This document shows positions 9,009 through 19,316 of a stretch of DNA of 64,000 nucleotides, piece after piece (position 1 is the stretch's first letter; each line of letters opens with the position of its first letter). This DNA is from Celeribacter naphthalenivorans (GTDB lineage Bacteria; Pseudomonadota; Alphaproteobacteria; Rhodobacterales; Rhodobacteraceae), in contig NZ_JAIVLK010000003.1 of assembly GCF_020524585.1 (NCBI RefSeq), positions 519,301 through 583,300 on the forward strand. The letters are read 5' to 3'. Below the pieces are notes generated by a model, which did no database searches, had not been told where the DNA came from, and saw only the letters and a list, made by a program, of their open reading frames with translations. A program made the position numbers and the translations under genes.

Positions 9009-9034
9009 TCGCCCGCGCGATCTAGCTATAGGGT

Positions 9035-9682
9035 ATGTTGACCGCAGCAAGCCTTCCTGAGACGATCCCCGTCTTCCCGCTGCCCGGTGCGCTTTTGCTG
9101 CCCCGGGCGCGGTTGCCGCTGCATATTTTCGAGCCTCGCTATTTGCAGATGATCGAAGATTGCATGAAAACCTCCGCGCGTCTCATCGGCATGGTACAGC
9201 CGCGCAGTGGAGGCGTGAGCGGGGCAGGGGAGGGCAAGCTCAACCAGATCGGCTGTGCCGGGCGTCTGACCGCCTTTTCCGAAACCGAAGACGGGCGCTA
9301 CATGATCACGCTTTCGGGCGTGTCGCGCTTTCGCCTGATCTCAGAGGTGAATGGCTTTTGCCCCTATCGCAAATTTTCGGTCAACTGGTCCGATTTTTCC
9401 CAGGACCTCGGCGCAGCGGAAGCCGATCCGCGCTTGGATCGCGCAGGCTTCATGGCGCTCCTCAAACGCTATTTCTGCGAGGAAGACCTGCAAACCGATT
9501 GGGACAGCCTCGGTCAGGCGGAGGACGAATTGCTGATCAACTCGCTCTCCATGCTCTGCCCCTTCGGTCCCGAAGACAAACAGGCCCTTTTGGAGGCGCC
9601 CTCTCTTTCCATTCGGCGTGAAACTCTGGTAACCCTCATGGAATTCGCCCTGCATGGCGGCTCTGATGAGGATATGATGTGA
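9035..9682 (+). CDS. LON substrate-binding-domain protein
   Basis: 215 residues matching the stand-alone Lon N-terminal (LAN/PUA-like) domain: [26 protein letters not shown] at the start is the diagnostic segment, followed by [29 protein letters not shown]. There is no AAA+ or peptidase domain. Function is unknown; it is widely conserved in Alphaproteobacteria beside a thioredoxin-TPR gene and a Trm112-like gene, as here. Its stop overlaps the next start (TGATG). Confidence 0.9.
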   Translation: MLTAASLPETIPVFPLPGALLLPRARLPLHIFEPRYLQMIEDCMKTSARLIGMVQPRSGGVSGAGEGKLNQIGCAGRLTAFSETEDGRYMITLSGVSRFRLISEVNGFCPYRKFSVNWSDFSQDLGAAEADPRLDRAGFMALLKRYFCEEDLQTDWDSLGQAEDELLINSLSMLCPFGPEDKQALLEAPSLSIRRETLVTLMEFALHGGSDEDMM

Positions 9683-9885
9683 TGAGCAGTGACACGACCC
9701 CGCAAGTGCAACAGGCCTTTGATCGCCGCATGTTGGAGGCGCTCGTCTGCCCGCAAACCCATGGCGTTCTGACCTTTGACGCCGAGGCGCAAGAGCTGAT
9801 CTCGAAAACCGCCGGTCTCGCCTATCCGATCCGCAATGGCATTCCGATCATGCTGGTCTCAGAGGCGCGCAGCCTCGAAGATTAA
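9682..9885 (+). CDS. Trm112-family small protein
   Basis: 67 residues. The pattern [17 protein letters not shown], then [17 protein letters not shown], is that of the Trm112/YcaR family, small zinc-ribbon-like proteins that in other lineages activate methyltransferases. Only one Cys (in VCPQTHG) is left, so the zinc site is degenerate as in many bacterial members. The ATG at 9682 overlaps the previous stop by 1 nt; a GTG one codon earlier is possible. Confidence 0.9.
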   Translation: MSSDTTPQVQQAFDRRMLEALVCPQTHGVLTFDAEAQELISKTAGLAYPIRNGIPIMLVSEARSLED

Positions 9886-9911
9886 GGCTTTTCCGGGGGC
9901 GGTGCGGTCTT

Positions 9912-9942
9912 CTTCATTGCGGCCAAAATACTCAAAGAGTAT
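9912..9942. repeat. GAGTATTT-type 3'-end motif, copy A
   Basis: On the minus strand this reads GAGTATTTTGGCCGCAATG, followed by AAGA. It sits between two convergent genes (Trm112 and the UbiH-type hydroxylase). The core forms a small palindrome, ATACTC-AAA-GAGTAT (9928-9942). Related copies occur at 24656-24684 and 36165-36189. Confidence 0.55.
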
Positions 9943-9950
9943 CTCAGCCC

Positions 9951-11186
9951 TCAAAGTGGCACGCCCCGCAGCAGCTTCGGCACATCACCGTTGACCCCCG
10001 CCGCCTCGCGGATTGCCGCGCGGCGCAGACCCGTCACGGAATTCACCACGCCCATCCCGATGTCACGCGCGATTCGCAGCAGCGGATTGTCGTTGGAAAA
10101 CAGCTTGTTGAAGCTGTCGGTCATCAGCGCCATCGTGGCCACATCGAACCGCCGCCATTGCGCGTAACGCTCTAGAACATCTTCGCGCCCGATGTCTTCG
10201 CCGCGGCGATGTGCTTCGACCAACACTTCCGTCAGCGCGCCGACATCCTTGAGACCGGCATTCAGACCCTGACCCGAAATCGGGTGCATCCCATGGGCCG
10301 CATCGCCCACCAACGCAATGCGCGGTGCGGTGAAGCTGTTCGCCAGAGTGATGTTCAAAGGATAGGTAAAGCGTTTCCCGGCAAGAGAAATCTCGCCCAG
10401 AAAATCCCCGAACCGGGGCCGCAAAACCGCGAGGTAATCCTCATCGGACAGCGCCTGAATATCTGCCGCCATCTTGTCTTTTTCGGTCCAGACGATGGAG
10501 CTTTGATTGCCCGGCAGGGGCAGGATCGCCAGCGGCCCGGAGGGTAGGAAATATTGATGCGCGGCGCCGTTATGAGGCAGCTCATGCGAAATTGCGCAGA
10601 CCAGCGCGGTCTGGCCATAGGCCCAGCCGGTGCGCTTGATCCCGGCGCGCTCCGCGGTGCCGGATTTGCGTCCGTCACAGCCGACGATCAGCTTGCCTTC
10701 GATCTCCGCACCACTGTCCAGCGTGACCTTCGCGCCATGCAGATCGACCTCTTGCGCCACCACAAGCCCCTCAACCTGCGTGATCCGGGGCTGCGCGTCG
10801 AGCGCGTCCAAAATGGCCTGCCGCAGGAACCGATCCTCGACCATATAGCCCATCGGGCTTTCGTCGATTTCCCCGTCGCGGAACTCGAGCATGAAGGGCG
10901 CGGGCCCTTCGCCGGGTTTGCCGTCGGTGACCTTCACGTCGAGAATGGGCTGCGCATGGGTGCTGACGCGATCCCAAAGACCAATGGCTTTCAACAGCTT
11001 ATGCGAGCCAAGCGAGAGCGCATAGCCACGCCCGTCAAACACGTCGCTGGTGCGGGTGTCTTTCGGCAGGCTGTCGATCAAGGTCACGCTCAGCCCCGCA
11101 TTGGCCGAGGCCAGCGCCAGCGCCGGACCGTTCAAACCGCCGCCGACAATGATGAGATCGCTTTTGGGGGTGATGTTTTGGGTCAT
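9951..11186 (-). CDS. UbiH/UbiF-family FAD hydroxylase
   Basis: 411 residues. The N-terminal dinucleotide fold has DLIIVGGGLNGPALALASANAG (GxGxxG variant), a DG motif appears in LIVGCDGRKS, and the second FAD motif in RIALVGDAAHGMHPISGQGLNAGLKD. This is the ubiquinone-biosynthesis monooxygenase family (aromatic ring hydroxylation of polyprenyl phenols). The start is the ATG at 11184-11186 with AAGGAGA upstream; longer in-frame forms have no ribosome site. Which ring position it hydroxylates cannot be told from sequence alone. Confidence 0.9.
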   Translation of the reverse strand: MTQNITPKSDLIIVGGGLNGPALALASANAGLSVTLIDSLPKDTRTSDVFDGRGYALSLGSHKLLKAIGLWDRVSTHAQPILDVKVTDGKPGEGPAPFMLEFRDGEIDESPMGYMVEDRFLRQAILDALDAQPRITQVEGLVVAQEVDLHGAKVTLDSGAEIEGKLIVGCDGRKSGTAERAGIKRTGWAYGQTALVCAISHELPHNGAAHQYFLPSGPLAILPLPGNQSSIVWTEKDKMAADIQALSDEDYLAVLRPRFGDFLGEISLAGKRFTYPLNITLANSFTAPRIALVGDAAHGMHPISGQGLNAGLKDVGALTEVLVEAHRRGEDIGREDVLERYAQWRRFDVATMALMTDSFNKLFSNDNPLLRIARDIGMGVVNSVTGLRRAAIREAAGVNGDVPKLLRGVPL

Positions 11187-11280
11187 GGCAGTCTCCTTGC
11201 CGCAAATATGACGCCTAAAGCGGGATTGTCCATGCGATGTTGCGCCGCTAGTTTGCATCGGCAACAAGAAAGGGCGCAAA

Positions 11281-12609
11281 ATGGTCGAGTATACAAAGAT
11301 GAGCATGAGCGATCTGGGGCGGGCCATCGGCTCCGGCGACATCGATCCGCGCGATTTGGCGGCGGCCTTTCTGGACATGGCGAAGGCGCATCCGTTCCGC
11401 GACCGCATCTATGCCCGCCTCATGGAGGATCGCGCCATGGCGGAGGCCGAAGCCGCCTATGCCCGTGCCCAAGACGGTGTGCGCCGCGGTCTCTTGGATG
11501 GCGTGCCTGTGTCGTGGAAAGACCTCTTTGACACGGCTGGCGTCGCCACCGAAGCGGGCACGGCTTTGCTCAAGGACCGCATCCCGACTCGCGATGCAGA
11601 AGTGCTGCGCCGCGCGTCCAATGCCGGTCTGGTGGCGCTGGGCAAGACGCATATGTCGGAGCTGGCGTTTTCGGGTCTGGGTCTCAATCCGGTGACGGCG
11701 ACGACGCCCTGTGTGAACGATCATGAGGCGGTGTCCGGCGGATCGTCCTCGGGGGCGGCGGGCTCTGTCGCCTTCGGGCTTGCCCCCGGTGCGATCGGCT
11801 CGGATACGGGCGGATCTGTGCGCATTCCCTCGGCCTGGAACGATCTTGTGGGGCTGAAAACCACGGCGGGACGCATCCCTCTTGAGGGCGTGGTCCCGCT
11901 GGCCGCCGCTTTCGACACCGTCGGTCCTCTGGTCAAAACCGTTGAGGACGCGGCGGAGTGTTTCGCCGTTCTCGATGGTACGCCCGCGCCGGATCTCAAA
12001 GGTGCGACACTCAAGGGCAAGCGCCTGCTCATTCTCGACAATGTGGTTTTCGATGATATTCGTGATGCGCCTTTGGCCGCCTTCGAGGCGTCGGTCGAAA
12101 AACTGCGCGACGCGGGCGCCGAGATTACCCGCGCGCCGATTAAGGCCGTCACTGAGGCGATGGACCTCTCCGGTATCCTCTTCACCACAGAGGCCTATGC
12201 CGAATGGCGCGACTATATCGAGGCCAAACCGGAGCTGATGTATCCGCGCATTCTCGACCGTTTCCGGGCGGGTGGCGCCTTTAATGGGGCGGATTTCGTG
12301 GCGGGTTGGAAAAAGCTCGCCCATCTGCGCGGGGACTATCTGCGCGAGACGGCGGGCTATGATGCGGTGATCCTGCCGACTGCGCCGATCCTGCCGCCCA
12401 ATGCGGAACGGTTGCTGAAGGACGCCGACTATTATGTGACGGAGAACCTTTTGGCGCTTCGCAACACCCGTGTGGGCAACCTCATGGGGTTGGCGGCTCT
12501 GACGCTTCCGACCGGGGTGCCGTCTTGTGGCCTGTTGATGCAAACGCCGCCGATGTCCGAGGCGGCTCTGTTGCGTCTTGGGGCGGCTGCGGAAAGGGCG
12601 CTGGCCTAA
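11281..12609 (+). CDS. Amidase-signature-family hydrolase
   Basis: 442 residues. The Ser-cisSer-Lys triad is visible: Lys in GVPVSWKDLFD (about 79), Ser pair in GGSSSGAAGSVAFGLAPGAI and SDTGGSVRIPSA. The family includes GatA, but there is no gatB or gatC neighbour, so this is more likely a free amidase acting on small amides. Substrate unknown. It is divergent from the UbiH-type gene with 94 bp between starts. Confidence 0.88.
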   Translation: MVEYTKMSMSDLGRAIGSGDIDPRDLAAAFLDMAKAHPFRDRIYARLMEDRAMAEAEAAYARAQDGVRRGLLDGVPVSWKDLFDTAGVATEAGTALLKDRIPTRDAEVLRRASNAGLVALGKTHMSELAFSGLGLNPVTATTPCVNDHEAVSGGSSSGAAGSVAFGLAPGAIGSDTGGSVRIPSAWNDLVGLKTTAGRIPLEGVVPLAAAFDTVGPLVKTVEDAAECFAVLDGTPAPDLKGATLKGKRLLILDNVVFDDIRDAPLAAFEASVEKLRDAGAEITRAPIKAVTEAMDLSGILFTTEAYAEWRDYIEAKPELMYPRILDRFRAGGAFNGADFVAGWKKLAHLRGDYLRETAGYDAVILPTAPILPPNAERLLKDADYYVTENLLALRNTRVGNLMGLAALTLPTGVPSCGLLMQTPPMSEAALLRLGAAAERALA

Positions 12610-12738
12610 AAGTCACAACTTCTGCGAGCATGCCGCTGTCAAGGACGTCTTTCTCTGGACCAAATCAGTCGTGCCGGTTATCTTGACCTCAAACACCCGG
12701 GCAAAAAGATCCGGAAAAACAGAGGCAGTAGCAGTTTC

Positions 12739-13920
12739 ATGACGTTCCCTGAGCGGTTTTCCAACCTGCCGGAATACGCGTTTCCGCGTTTGCGTACCCT
12801 TCTCGACGCCCATGCGCCGGGGGGTGAAGTCATGCATATGACCATTGGCGAGCCGCGTCATGCGATGCCGCCTTTCGTGGCCGAAGTTCTGGCCGAACAT
12901 GTTGCGGACTTTGCGAAATATCCCAGTAATTATGGCACAGATGTGCTGTTGTCGGAAATCGCAGGCTGGCTCAAGCGGCGGTTCAATGTGATGGTCACGC
13001 CCGAAACCGACATCATGGCGGTGAACGGCACGCGCGAGGGCTTGATGAATGCCTGTCTTGCGCTCTGCCCCGAGACGAAGCGCGGCAAACAGCCGGTCGT
13101 TTTGACGCCCAACCCCTTCTATCAGGTCTATGCGGTCTCCGCCGTCACCATCGGTGCCGAGCCGGTGTTTGTGCCAGCCACGCGCGACAACGGTTTTTTG
13201 CCGGATTACAGCAGCCTGTCGCCGGAAATCCTCGAACGCACGGCCATCGCATATGTCTGCTCGCCCTCCAATCCGCAGGGCGCGATCGCGCCGCGCGCCT
13301 ATTTGCGCGACTTGATTGCCTTGGCGGAAAAATACGATTTCAAAGTGTTCTCTGACGAATGCTATTCCGAGATTTACCGCGGTGAGCCGCCGGTCAGCGC
13401 ACTTCAAGTGGCGCAAGAGATGGGGGCCGACCCGGAGCGTGTGGTGATTTTCCATTCGCTGTCGAAACGCTCGAATCTTCCGGGGTTGCGCTCCGGCTTT
13501 GTGGCCTCCGGGCCCAAAAGCATGGGCTATATCCGTCAGCTGCGTGCCTATGGTGGTGCGCCTCTGCCCGATCCGATCCAAGCGGTTTCGGCGCGGGTCT
13601 GGGCCGACGAGGACCACGTCATTGCCTCGCGCAAACTCTATGTCGAGAAATTCGAGATCGCCGATGAGGTGTTTTCCGGCATTCAAGGCGCTGAGGCCCC
13701 CGAAGCCGGGTTTTTCCTCTGGCTGCCGGTGAATGACAGCGAAGAGGCCGCGATGAAACTTTGGACAGAAACCGGTGTGCGGGTTCTGCCCGGAGCGTAT
13801 TTGTCGCGGGACGTGAACGGGGACAACCCCGGCAAAAATTACATCCGGGTCGCACTCGTGGCCCCAAAAGAAGAGACACAGCGCGGGCTTATCCTGCTTC
13901 GCGACTGTTTGTACGGTTAA
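12739..13920 (+). CDS. Class I/II PLP aminotransferase (possibly DapC)
   Basis: 393 residues of fold-type I. Seen are the substrate-binding MTIGEPRH, VNGTREGL, Asn in CSPSNPQG, Asp-Tyr pair in SDECYSEIYRG, the PLP Lys in SLSKRSNLPGLRSGF and the carboxylate Arg in NYIRVALV. The SLSKRSN and SDECYSEI signatures are those of N-succinyldiaminopimelate aminotransferase (DapC), which would fit lysine and peptidoglycan synthesis; dapB is elsewhere in this window. Related enzymes act on aspartate or alanine, so the substrate is inferred. ftsK begins 14 bp after the stop. Confidence 0.85.
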   Translation: MTFPERFSNLPEYAFPRLRTLLDAHAPGGEVMHMTIGEPRHAMPPFVAEVLAEHVADFAKYPSNYGTDVLLSEIAGWLKRRFNVMVTPETDIMAVNGTREGLMNACLALCPETKRGKQPVVLTPNPFYQVYAVSAVTIGAEPVFVPATRDNGFLPDYSSLSPEILERTAIAYVCSPSNPQGAIAPRAYLRDLIALAEKYDFKVFSDECYSEIYRGEPPVSALQVAQEMGADPERVVIFHSLSKRSNLPGLRSGFVASGPKSMGYIRQLRAYGGAPLPDPIQAVSARVWADEDHVIASRKLYVEKFEIADEVFSGIQGAEAPEAGFFLWLPVNDSEEAAMKLWTETGVRVLPGAYLSRDVNGDNPGKNYIRVALVAPKEETQRGLILLRDCLYG

Positions 13921-13934
13921 GGTAAGAGGCAGTC

Positions 13935-16900
13935 ATGGCATCCTATCAGGCGCGCGGTCGCGACCCGCTTTTCGACAGAAACACCCAAGCACTTTTGGAG
14001 CGTCGGGGGCGAGAACTCATTGGTCTCGGGCTTTTGGCCGTTGGGTTCCTGATCGCGCTGATGCTGGGGTCTTATGTGCCTGAGGACCCGAGCTGGTTGT
14101 CCGCGACCGAAGCGCCCGTGCATAACATTCTTGGTCGGCTGGGCGCCTCCGTGGCCTCGCCCTTGATGATCATTGTGGGTGTGGCCTCTTGGGGCTTTGT
14201 TTTGGGATTTGCGGCTTGGGGCCTGCGTTTCGTTTTGCATCGCGGGGCCGAGCGCGCCCTGTCGCGCGCCGTGTTCGTGCCGATCGCCATTGCCGTGGCC
14301 GCGATCTATGCCTCTACTCATGCCTCCACCGCACCGCAAAGCTTTGGCGGTCTGTTCGGCGACACTGTGCTGGCCGCCTTGATCCAGATTTTGCCCTTCG
14401 GCGCCGCCTTTAGCCTCAAGGTTCTGGCGCTTCTGTCCTTCTTCGGTGCGCTGGCCTTGGGCCTCTTCGCGCTTGGTGTGACCGTGGCTGAGCTGAAACT
14501 GGCTTGGCGTTTTCTGCTGGTCGGGTTGGTCTCGCTTTATGCGCTGGCGCTGCATCTTTTGGGCCGTGGCGCGCGCAGTTCCGTTGTCATGGGGCAACAG
14601 ATGGCCCGCACGGCTGCGACCCGTCGCGAAGAACGCCGCGCCGAGCGTCAGATGCTGGCCGAACAACAGGCCGCGTTCGAAGCGCAGATGGCACAGGCCG
14701 AGCCGCGTGTCGGTGGTCGTGTGATCCGTGCAGAACAGCCGGTGATCGAGACCCCGCCGATGGAGGTTGACCAAAAACCGTCGCTTCTGTCCAAGATGCC
14801 GGGTCTTTTGAAACGTACTGCGCCCGAAGATCTGGAGCCCGAGTTGATCGAACCTGATCTGGCGCCCGATGTGGATTTGGGGCCGGGGCAGGATGATCGC
14901 ATCCGCTCGAAAATTTCGTCTGCCATCAGTGCGCGTGCTCGTTCCGTGCCGCGTGGATCGATGACAGGCAACAGCCGTGTCGAGCCGCCTTTGACCGCGG
15001 TGCAAAAGGCCGCGCAAAAATATCGCAAAGGCCCGACGCCGATCATTTTCGATCAGAACGTGGTGTCACCCCCGGTTGCCGCGCCCGCCGCACAGGAGGC
15101 CGCCGCGCAGGAAGCCTATGCCGAGCCCTATGGCTATGAAGAGGTCCCTGAGGTTGCCTATCACGCCGAGTATGACGCCGAATATGACGCGGGATATGCC
15201 GATGCGGGCTATGCGGATGAAGGGTATTCTGACGCGGACTATGCCGCATCCTATGAGGACGAGGCCTTCGTCGAGGATGCCTTGGAAACGCCGGAGTATG
15301 TTGATCCGCAGCCCGCGCGGTATGAACCTGCCGCGCCTTCCGTGCCGGACCCAAAACGTGTGGTGCAGCACCCGGTGCGCAAACCGGTCGCACCCTCGAA
15401 ACAGGCACAGGCAGAGGCGCAGCCCTCGTTGAAATTCGACCCCAGAGAGGCCGAATACGAAACCCCGCCGCTGTCTCTTTTGGAAAACCCGACCAACATC
15501 GTGCGTCACACTTTGTCCGATGAGGCCTTGGAAGAAAACGCGCGGATGCTGGAAAGCGTGCTGGATGACTATGGCGTCAAGGGCGAGATCGTTTCCGTCC
15601 GTCCGGGCCCTGTCGTGACCATGTACGAGTTGGAACCCGCGCCGGGTCTCAAGGCCTCGCGGGTGATCGGTCTCGCCGATGACATCGCGCGGTCGATGTC
15701 GGCTCTGTCCGCGCGTGTCTCGACCGTGCCGGGACGCTCTGTGATCGGGATCGAATTGCCGAATGACCACCGCGAAATGGTGTCCTTCCGCGAGATTCTC
15801 TCGACCCGTGATTATGGTGACGGCAAGCTGTCGCTGCCGCTTGCCTTGGGTAAGGACATCGGTGGCGATCCGGTCGTCACCAACCTTGCGAAGATGCCGC
15901 ACCTGTTGATTGCGGGGACCACCGGTTCCGGTAAATCCGTGGCGATCAACACGATGATTCTGTCGCTTCTCTACCGTCTGACGCCGGAAGATTGCCGCCT
16001 GATCATGATCGACCCAAAGATGCTGGAGCTCTCCGTTTATGACGGCATCCCGCACCTGTTGAGCCCGGTTGTGACCGACCCGAAAAAGGCCGTCGTGGCG
16101 CTGAAATGGGTCGTGGCCGAGATGGAAGATCGGTATCGCAAAATGTCCAAAATGGGCGTGCGGAACATCGACGGCTACAACGGTCGCGTCAAAGAGGCGC
16201 TGTCCAAGGGGGAGATGTTCTCCCGCACCGTGCAAACCGGCTTTGACGACGAGACCGGCGATCCGATTTTCGAGACCGAGGAATTCCAGCCCGAAAAACT
16301 GCCCTTCATCGTGGTGATCGTCGACGAGATGGCCGACCTGATGATGGTGGCCGGCAAGGAGATCGAGGCCTGTATCCAGCGTCTGGCACAGATGGCGCGG
16401 GCCTCGGGCATCCACCTGATCATGGCGACCCAGCGGCCCTCCGTGGACGTCATCACCGGCACGATCAAGGCCAACTTCCCGACCCGGATTTCCTTCCAGG
16501 TGACCTCGAAAATCGACAGCCGCACCATTCTGGGTGAACAAGGCGCGGAACAGCTTTTGGGCATGGGCGACATGCTTTACATGGCGGGCGGCGGGAAAAT
16601 CCAACGCTGCCACGCGCCGTTTGTGTCCGATGAAGAGGTCGAGAAAATCGTGTCTTACCTCAAGGCCTACGGTCCGCCCGATTATGTCGGCGGCGTGGTC
16701 GAGGGGCCCGAATCCGACAAGGAAGCGGATATCGACGCGGTTCTGGGCCTGTCGACCGGTGGCAACACCAATGGCGAAGATGCGCTCTACGATCAGGCTG
16801 TGGCCATCGTGATCAAGGATCGCAAATGTTCGACCTCCTACATCCAGCGCAAACTGGCGATCGGCTATAACAAAGCCGCGCGTCTGGTGGAGCAGATGGA

Positions 16901-16967
16901 GGACGAGGGTGTCGTCTCCGCCGCGAACCACGTTGGCAAACGCGAAATTCTGGTGCCGGAACAGTAA
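13935..16967 (+). CDS. ftsK: DNA translocase FtsK
   Basis: 1010 residues. Four or five N-terminal membrane helices (about 30-210) anchor it at the septum. A long linker (about 220-510) contains a Tyr- and Asp-rich stretch (about 390-440). The motor domain has Walker A GTTGSGKS (about 661-668), Walker [13 protein letters not shown] and the RecA-like [13 protein letters not shown] segment. The C-terminal gamma winged helix (about 945-1005; [22 protein letters not shown] is its recognition region) reads polar KOPS sequences and activates XerCD at dif. It follows the aminotransferase by 14 bp and precedes lolA, an arrangement common in this order. Confidence 0.97.
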   Translation: MASYQARGRDPLFDRNTQALLERRGRELIGLGLLAVGFLIALMLGSYVPEDPSWLSATEAPVHNILGRLGASVASPLMIIVGVASWGFVLGFAAWGLRFVLHRGAERALSRAVFVPIAIAVAAIYASTHASTAPQSFGGLFGDTVLAALIQILPFGAAFSLKVLALLSFFGALALGLFALGVTVAELKLAWRFLLVGLVSLYALALHLLGRGARSSVVMGQQMARTAATRREERRAERQMLAEQQAAFEAQMAQAEPRVGGRVIRAEQPVIETPPMEVDQKPSLLSKMPGLLKRTAPEDLEPELIEPDLAPDVDLGPGQDDRIRSKISSAISARARSVPRGSMTGNSRVEPPLTAVQKAAQKYRKGPTPIIFDQNVVSPPVAAPAAQEAAAQEAYAEPYGYEEVPEVAYHAEYDAEYDAGYADAGYADEGYSDADYAASYEDEAFVEDALETPEYVDPQPARYEPAAPSVPDPKRVVQHPVRKPVAPSKQAQAEAQPSLKFDPREAEYETPPLSLLENPTNIVRHTLSDEALEENARMLESVLDDYGVKGEIVSVRPGPVVTMYELEPAPGLKASRVIGLADDIARSMSALSARVSTVPGRSVIGIELPNDHREMVSFREILSTRDYGDGKLSLPLALGKDIGGDPVVTNLAKMPHLLIAGTTGSGKSVAINTMILSLLYRLTPEDCRLIMIDPKMLELSVYDGIPHLLSPVVTDPKKAVVALKWVVAEMEDRYRKMSKMGVRNIDGYNGRVKEALSKGEMFSRTVQTGFDDETGDPIFETEEFQPEKLPFIVVIVDEMADLMMVAGKEIEACIQRLAQMARASGIHLIMATQRPSVDVITGTIKANFPTRISFQVTSKIDSRTILGEQGAEQLLGMGDMLYMAGGGKIQRCHAPFVSDEEVEKIVSYLKAYGPPDYVGGVVEGPESDKEADIDAVLGLSTGGNTNGEDALYDQAVAIVIKDRKCSTSYIQRKLAIGYNKAARLVEQMEDEGVVSAANHVGKREILVPEQ

Positions 16968-17060
16968 GTTCGGCACCTGCGATGGGCGTTCACACGCCTG
17001 TCGCTCTCTTGTGAGCAGAAGACATGTGGCAGCCCGCGAAATCTGGCATATATCTACGCC

Positions 17061-17675
17061 ATGAAACGATTTCTCACCGCGCTTGCGCCCGCCGCCCTGA
17101 TTGCTTTGTCGACCGTCGCTCCTGCGGCGGCTGAAAAGCTGTCCCTCTCCACACTCTCCAATTATCTGAACAGCCTCGGCACGGTTCAGGCGGATTTTGT
17201 CCAGACCAATGACGATGGATCACGTTCCAATGGTCAGGTGACGATCAAACGTCCCGGCCGGATGCGTCTCGACTACGGGTCCGGCAATGATGCGCTTGTG
17301 CTGGTGTCAGGCGGGCAGGTCGGGGTGTTCGATCCGGGCTCGAATGAACCGCCGCAGCGGTTCCCGCTGTCGCAGACCCCGCTGTCGGTGATTCTCAAGC
17401 GCAATGTCGATTTGAATGCTGCCAAAATGGTGGTGTCGCACCGCGAGGAAAACGGTGACACGATCGTGCGGGCGCAGGACCCGGATCATCCCGATTACGG
17501 CTATATCGACCTGATTTTTAGCGCCACGCCTGTGCTCAAGGCCTGGGTCATTCACGATGAGGCCGGTGGGTCGACCACGGTTCAACTGACCAAGATGTCG
17601 CTGGGGGGCTCGGTGTCGGACCGTGAATTCAACATCCGTTCGGAAGCCGACCGGCGCGGGACGCCGCTCGACTAA
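17061..17675 (+). CDS. lolA: LolA-family outer-membrane lipoprotein carrier
   Basis: 204 residues. A Sec signal peptide (MKRFLTALAPAALIALSTVAPAAA) is followed by the LolA fold: LNSLGTVQADFVQTNDDGS, GQVTIKRPGRMRLDYG and the C-terminal VSDREFNIRSEADRRGTPLD. LolA shuttles lipoproteins from LolCDE to the outer membrane through the periplasm. It lies 93 bp downstream of ftsK and converges on the SLT lipoprotein gene with an 8-bp gap. Confidence 0.9.
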   Translation: MKRFLTALAPAALIALSTVAPAAAEKLSLSTLSNYLNSLGTVQADFVQTNDDGSRSNGQVTIKRPGRMRLDYGSGNDALVLVSGGQVGVFDPGSNEPPQRFPLSQTPLSVILKRNVDLNAAKMVVSHREENGDTIVRAQDPDHPDYGYIDLIFSATPVLKAWVIHDEAGGSTTVQLTKMSLGGSVSDREFNIRSEADRRGTPLD

Positions 17676-17683
17676 AGCGTTTT

Positions 17684-18265
17684 TCAGAGTTTGCCGCAGG
17701 CCAGGAGTTGGCTCCGATAGGTGTCAGAGCGTGCGGCAACCTGAGAGGAGACGCGCAACAGCCACGGTTTGGCATTATAGGAGCCGCGTGCATAGCCCGT
17801 GCGGCCCTCGTGATAGGCGAGGTATTGCGCGCGGGCGTCGGCTTTGGAAATGCCCAAAGATTCGGTGGTTTTATCCATATACCAGCCCATGAAATCGGTC
17901 GCGTCCTCGATCCGGTCGCGCTTCGCGCCACGCCGTCCTTCTTCGTCGAGGTATTCGTCCCATGTGGCGTCGAGCGCCTGGGCGTAGCCGTAAGCCGAGC
18001 TTTGGCGGCCCATCGGGATCACATCCAAAACAAAGCGGTAAGGCGTGCGCGCGTCACCGATGAATTTGCTTTCCTGATAGAATGTCGCCATCTGAACATA
18101 GACCGGCACGCCCCATTTGCGTTCGGTTTGCTTCATGGCCCGATGATATCTCGGGCGCTCGGATACGATTGCGCATGCATTGTCGAGGTCGCGTGGCGCG
18201 GAATAATTTCCGCCACAGGCCGCGACCAAAAGACAAAACCCCAATGCGCGAAGACTTTTGCTCAT
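17684..18265 (-). CDS. SLT-type transglycosylase-like lipoprotein
   Basis: 193 residues. The signal peptide ends in a lipobox (CLLVAACGG), so the mature protein starts at Cys17. The body shows the lytic transglycosylase pattern: Glu in MATFYQESKF, then SSAYGYAQALDATWDEY, the SLT motif II position. These enzymes cleave the MurNAc-GlcNAc bond of peptidoglycan. At 193 residues it is a minimal single-domain form. Because the family is divergent, catalytic competence is inferred. Confidence 0.82.
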   Translation of the reverse strand: MSKSLRALGFCLLVAACGGNYSAPRDLDNACAIVSERPRYHRAMKQTERKWGVPVYVQMATFYQESKFIGDARTPYRFVLDVIPMGRQSSAYGYAQALDATWDEYLDEEGRRGAKRDRIEDATDFMGWYMDKTTESLGISKADARAQYLAYHEGRTGYARGSYNAKPWLLRVSSQVAARSDTYRSQLLACGKL

Positions 18266-18349
18266 ACCTGCCTCTCGCTCTTTACTTTTGCGAGATCATA
18301 ACGAATTTCACCGGGCTGTGAAATGGCATTCCTGTGAACAGCTTGCGGC

Positions 18350-19231
18350 TCAGATCACCATGGCCAAGAGCAGCGGCAGATAGAGGACGGACAAAAGCGT
18401 CGAGGAGACCACAAGGGCGGCGACGGAGTCGGAATCCGCGCCGTATTTTTCCGCCAGCATGTAGGAGGTGACGGCCACAGGTGTGGCGATTTGCACCACG
18501 AGCACGGCGAAGGGCACAGGGTCGAGGTTGAAATACATCCCGGCCAGCGCGGCGATGCCTGCGCAGAGCACGACTTTTCCCAGTGAAATCAACGTTGCGC
18601 GACCGAGGCCACGCGGATGCAGGCGCGCCACCGCGACGCCCAAGGTGATGAGCATGAGCGGGATGGCGATCTGGCCCAACATCTCAAGCGTGTACATCGC
18701 CACGCGGGGCAGGGTCCAGCCCTGCCACAGGAACAGGGCGCCGAGAGCCGTGGCCCAGACCAGAGGTTCCTTGAAGGCCTTGCCAAGCGAGCCGCGCCCG
18801 GCCGTGACATAGATGCCGAAGGTGAAGGACCAAAGCGCCATGGCGGCAAAGACCACGACAGCATAGCTCAACCCCGCTTCGCCAAAGGCAAAGAGCGCAA
18901 GCGGCAGGCCGAGGTTGCCGGTGTTGCCGAAAATCAGTGGCGCCAGATAGGTGCGGGTGTCGAGTTTCAAGGCTTTGACGGTGATCCACGCCGCGATGGT
19001 GACGCCGCCATAGGCCGCGACGGAGGCCAGCGAAAGGGCGGTCAGGGCGGCGGGATCGATGTCGGCCTTGATCAGGGCCGTGAAGATCAGCGCGGGCACG
19101 GACAGCGTCATGGTCAGCTTGGTGACGAACTCCAAGCGGTACTCGTGGCCGGTCTTGACCCAGGTGAATCCGATGAGCGCCAAAAGGAAAACCGGGGTGA
19201 CGATTTCCAAGACTGTTAAAATGAGGTTCAC
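18350..19231 (-). CDS. AEC-family (auxin efflux carrier type) transporter
   Basis: 293 residues with about ten hydrophobic helices in two five-helix repeats: NLILTVLEIVTPVFLLALIGF at the N-terminus and the NTGNLGLPLALFAFG segment with the conserved Asn-Pro region of the fold. Bacterial AEC members move organic acids such as malate or malonate; the substrate here is unknown. It is divergent from hspQ, with 85 bp between starts. Confidence 0.88.
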   Translation of the reverse strand: MNLILTVLEIVTPVFLLALIGFTWVKTGHEYRLEFVTKLTMTLSVPALIFTALIKADIDPAALTALSLASVAAYGGVTIAAWITVKALKLDTRTYLAPLIFGNTGNLGLPLALFAFGEAGLSYAVVVFAAMALWSFTFGIYVTAGRGSLGKAFKEPLVWATALGALFLWQGWTLPRVAMYTLEMLGQIAIPLMLITLGVAVARLHPRGLGRATLISLGKVVLCAGIAALAGMYFNLDPVPFAVLVVQIATPVAVTSYMLAEKYGADSDSVAALVVSSTLLSVLYLPLLLAMVI

Positions 19232-19316
19232 AGACTGTTTCCCATTTCTTTGGCCGTCCCCCGTGGACAGGCGCCGTTTTTAGGGTCTACTAACCAAGTA
19301 TAGGGGTTGCAATGTT

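Noticed and set aside
15066..16976. 636-codon open frame opposite ftsK
   Set aside because: Antisense of the FtsK motor domain; no supporting signal.
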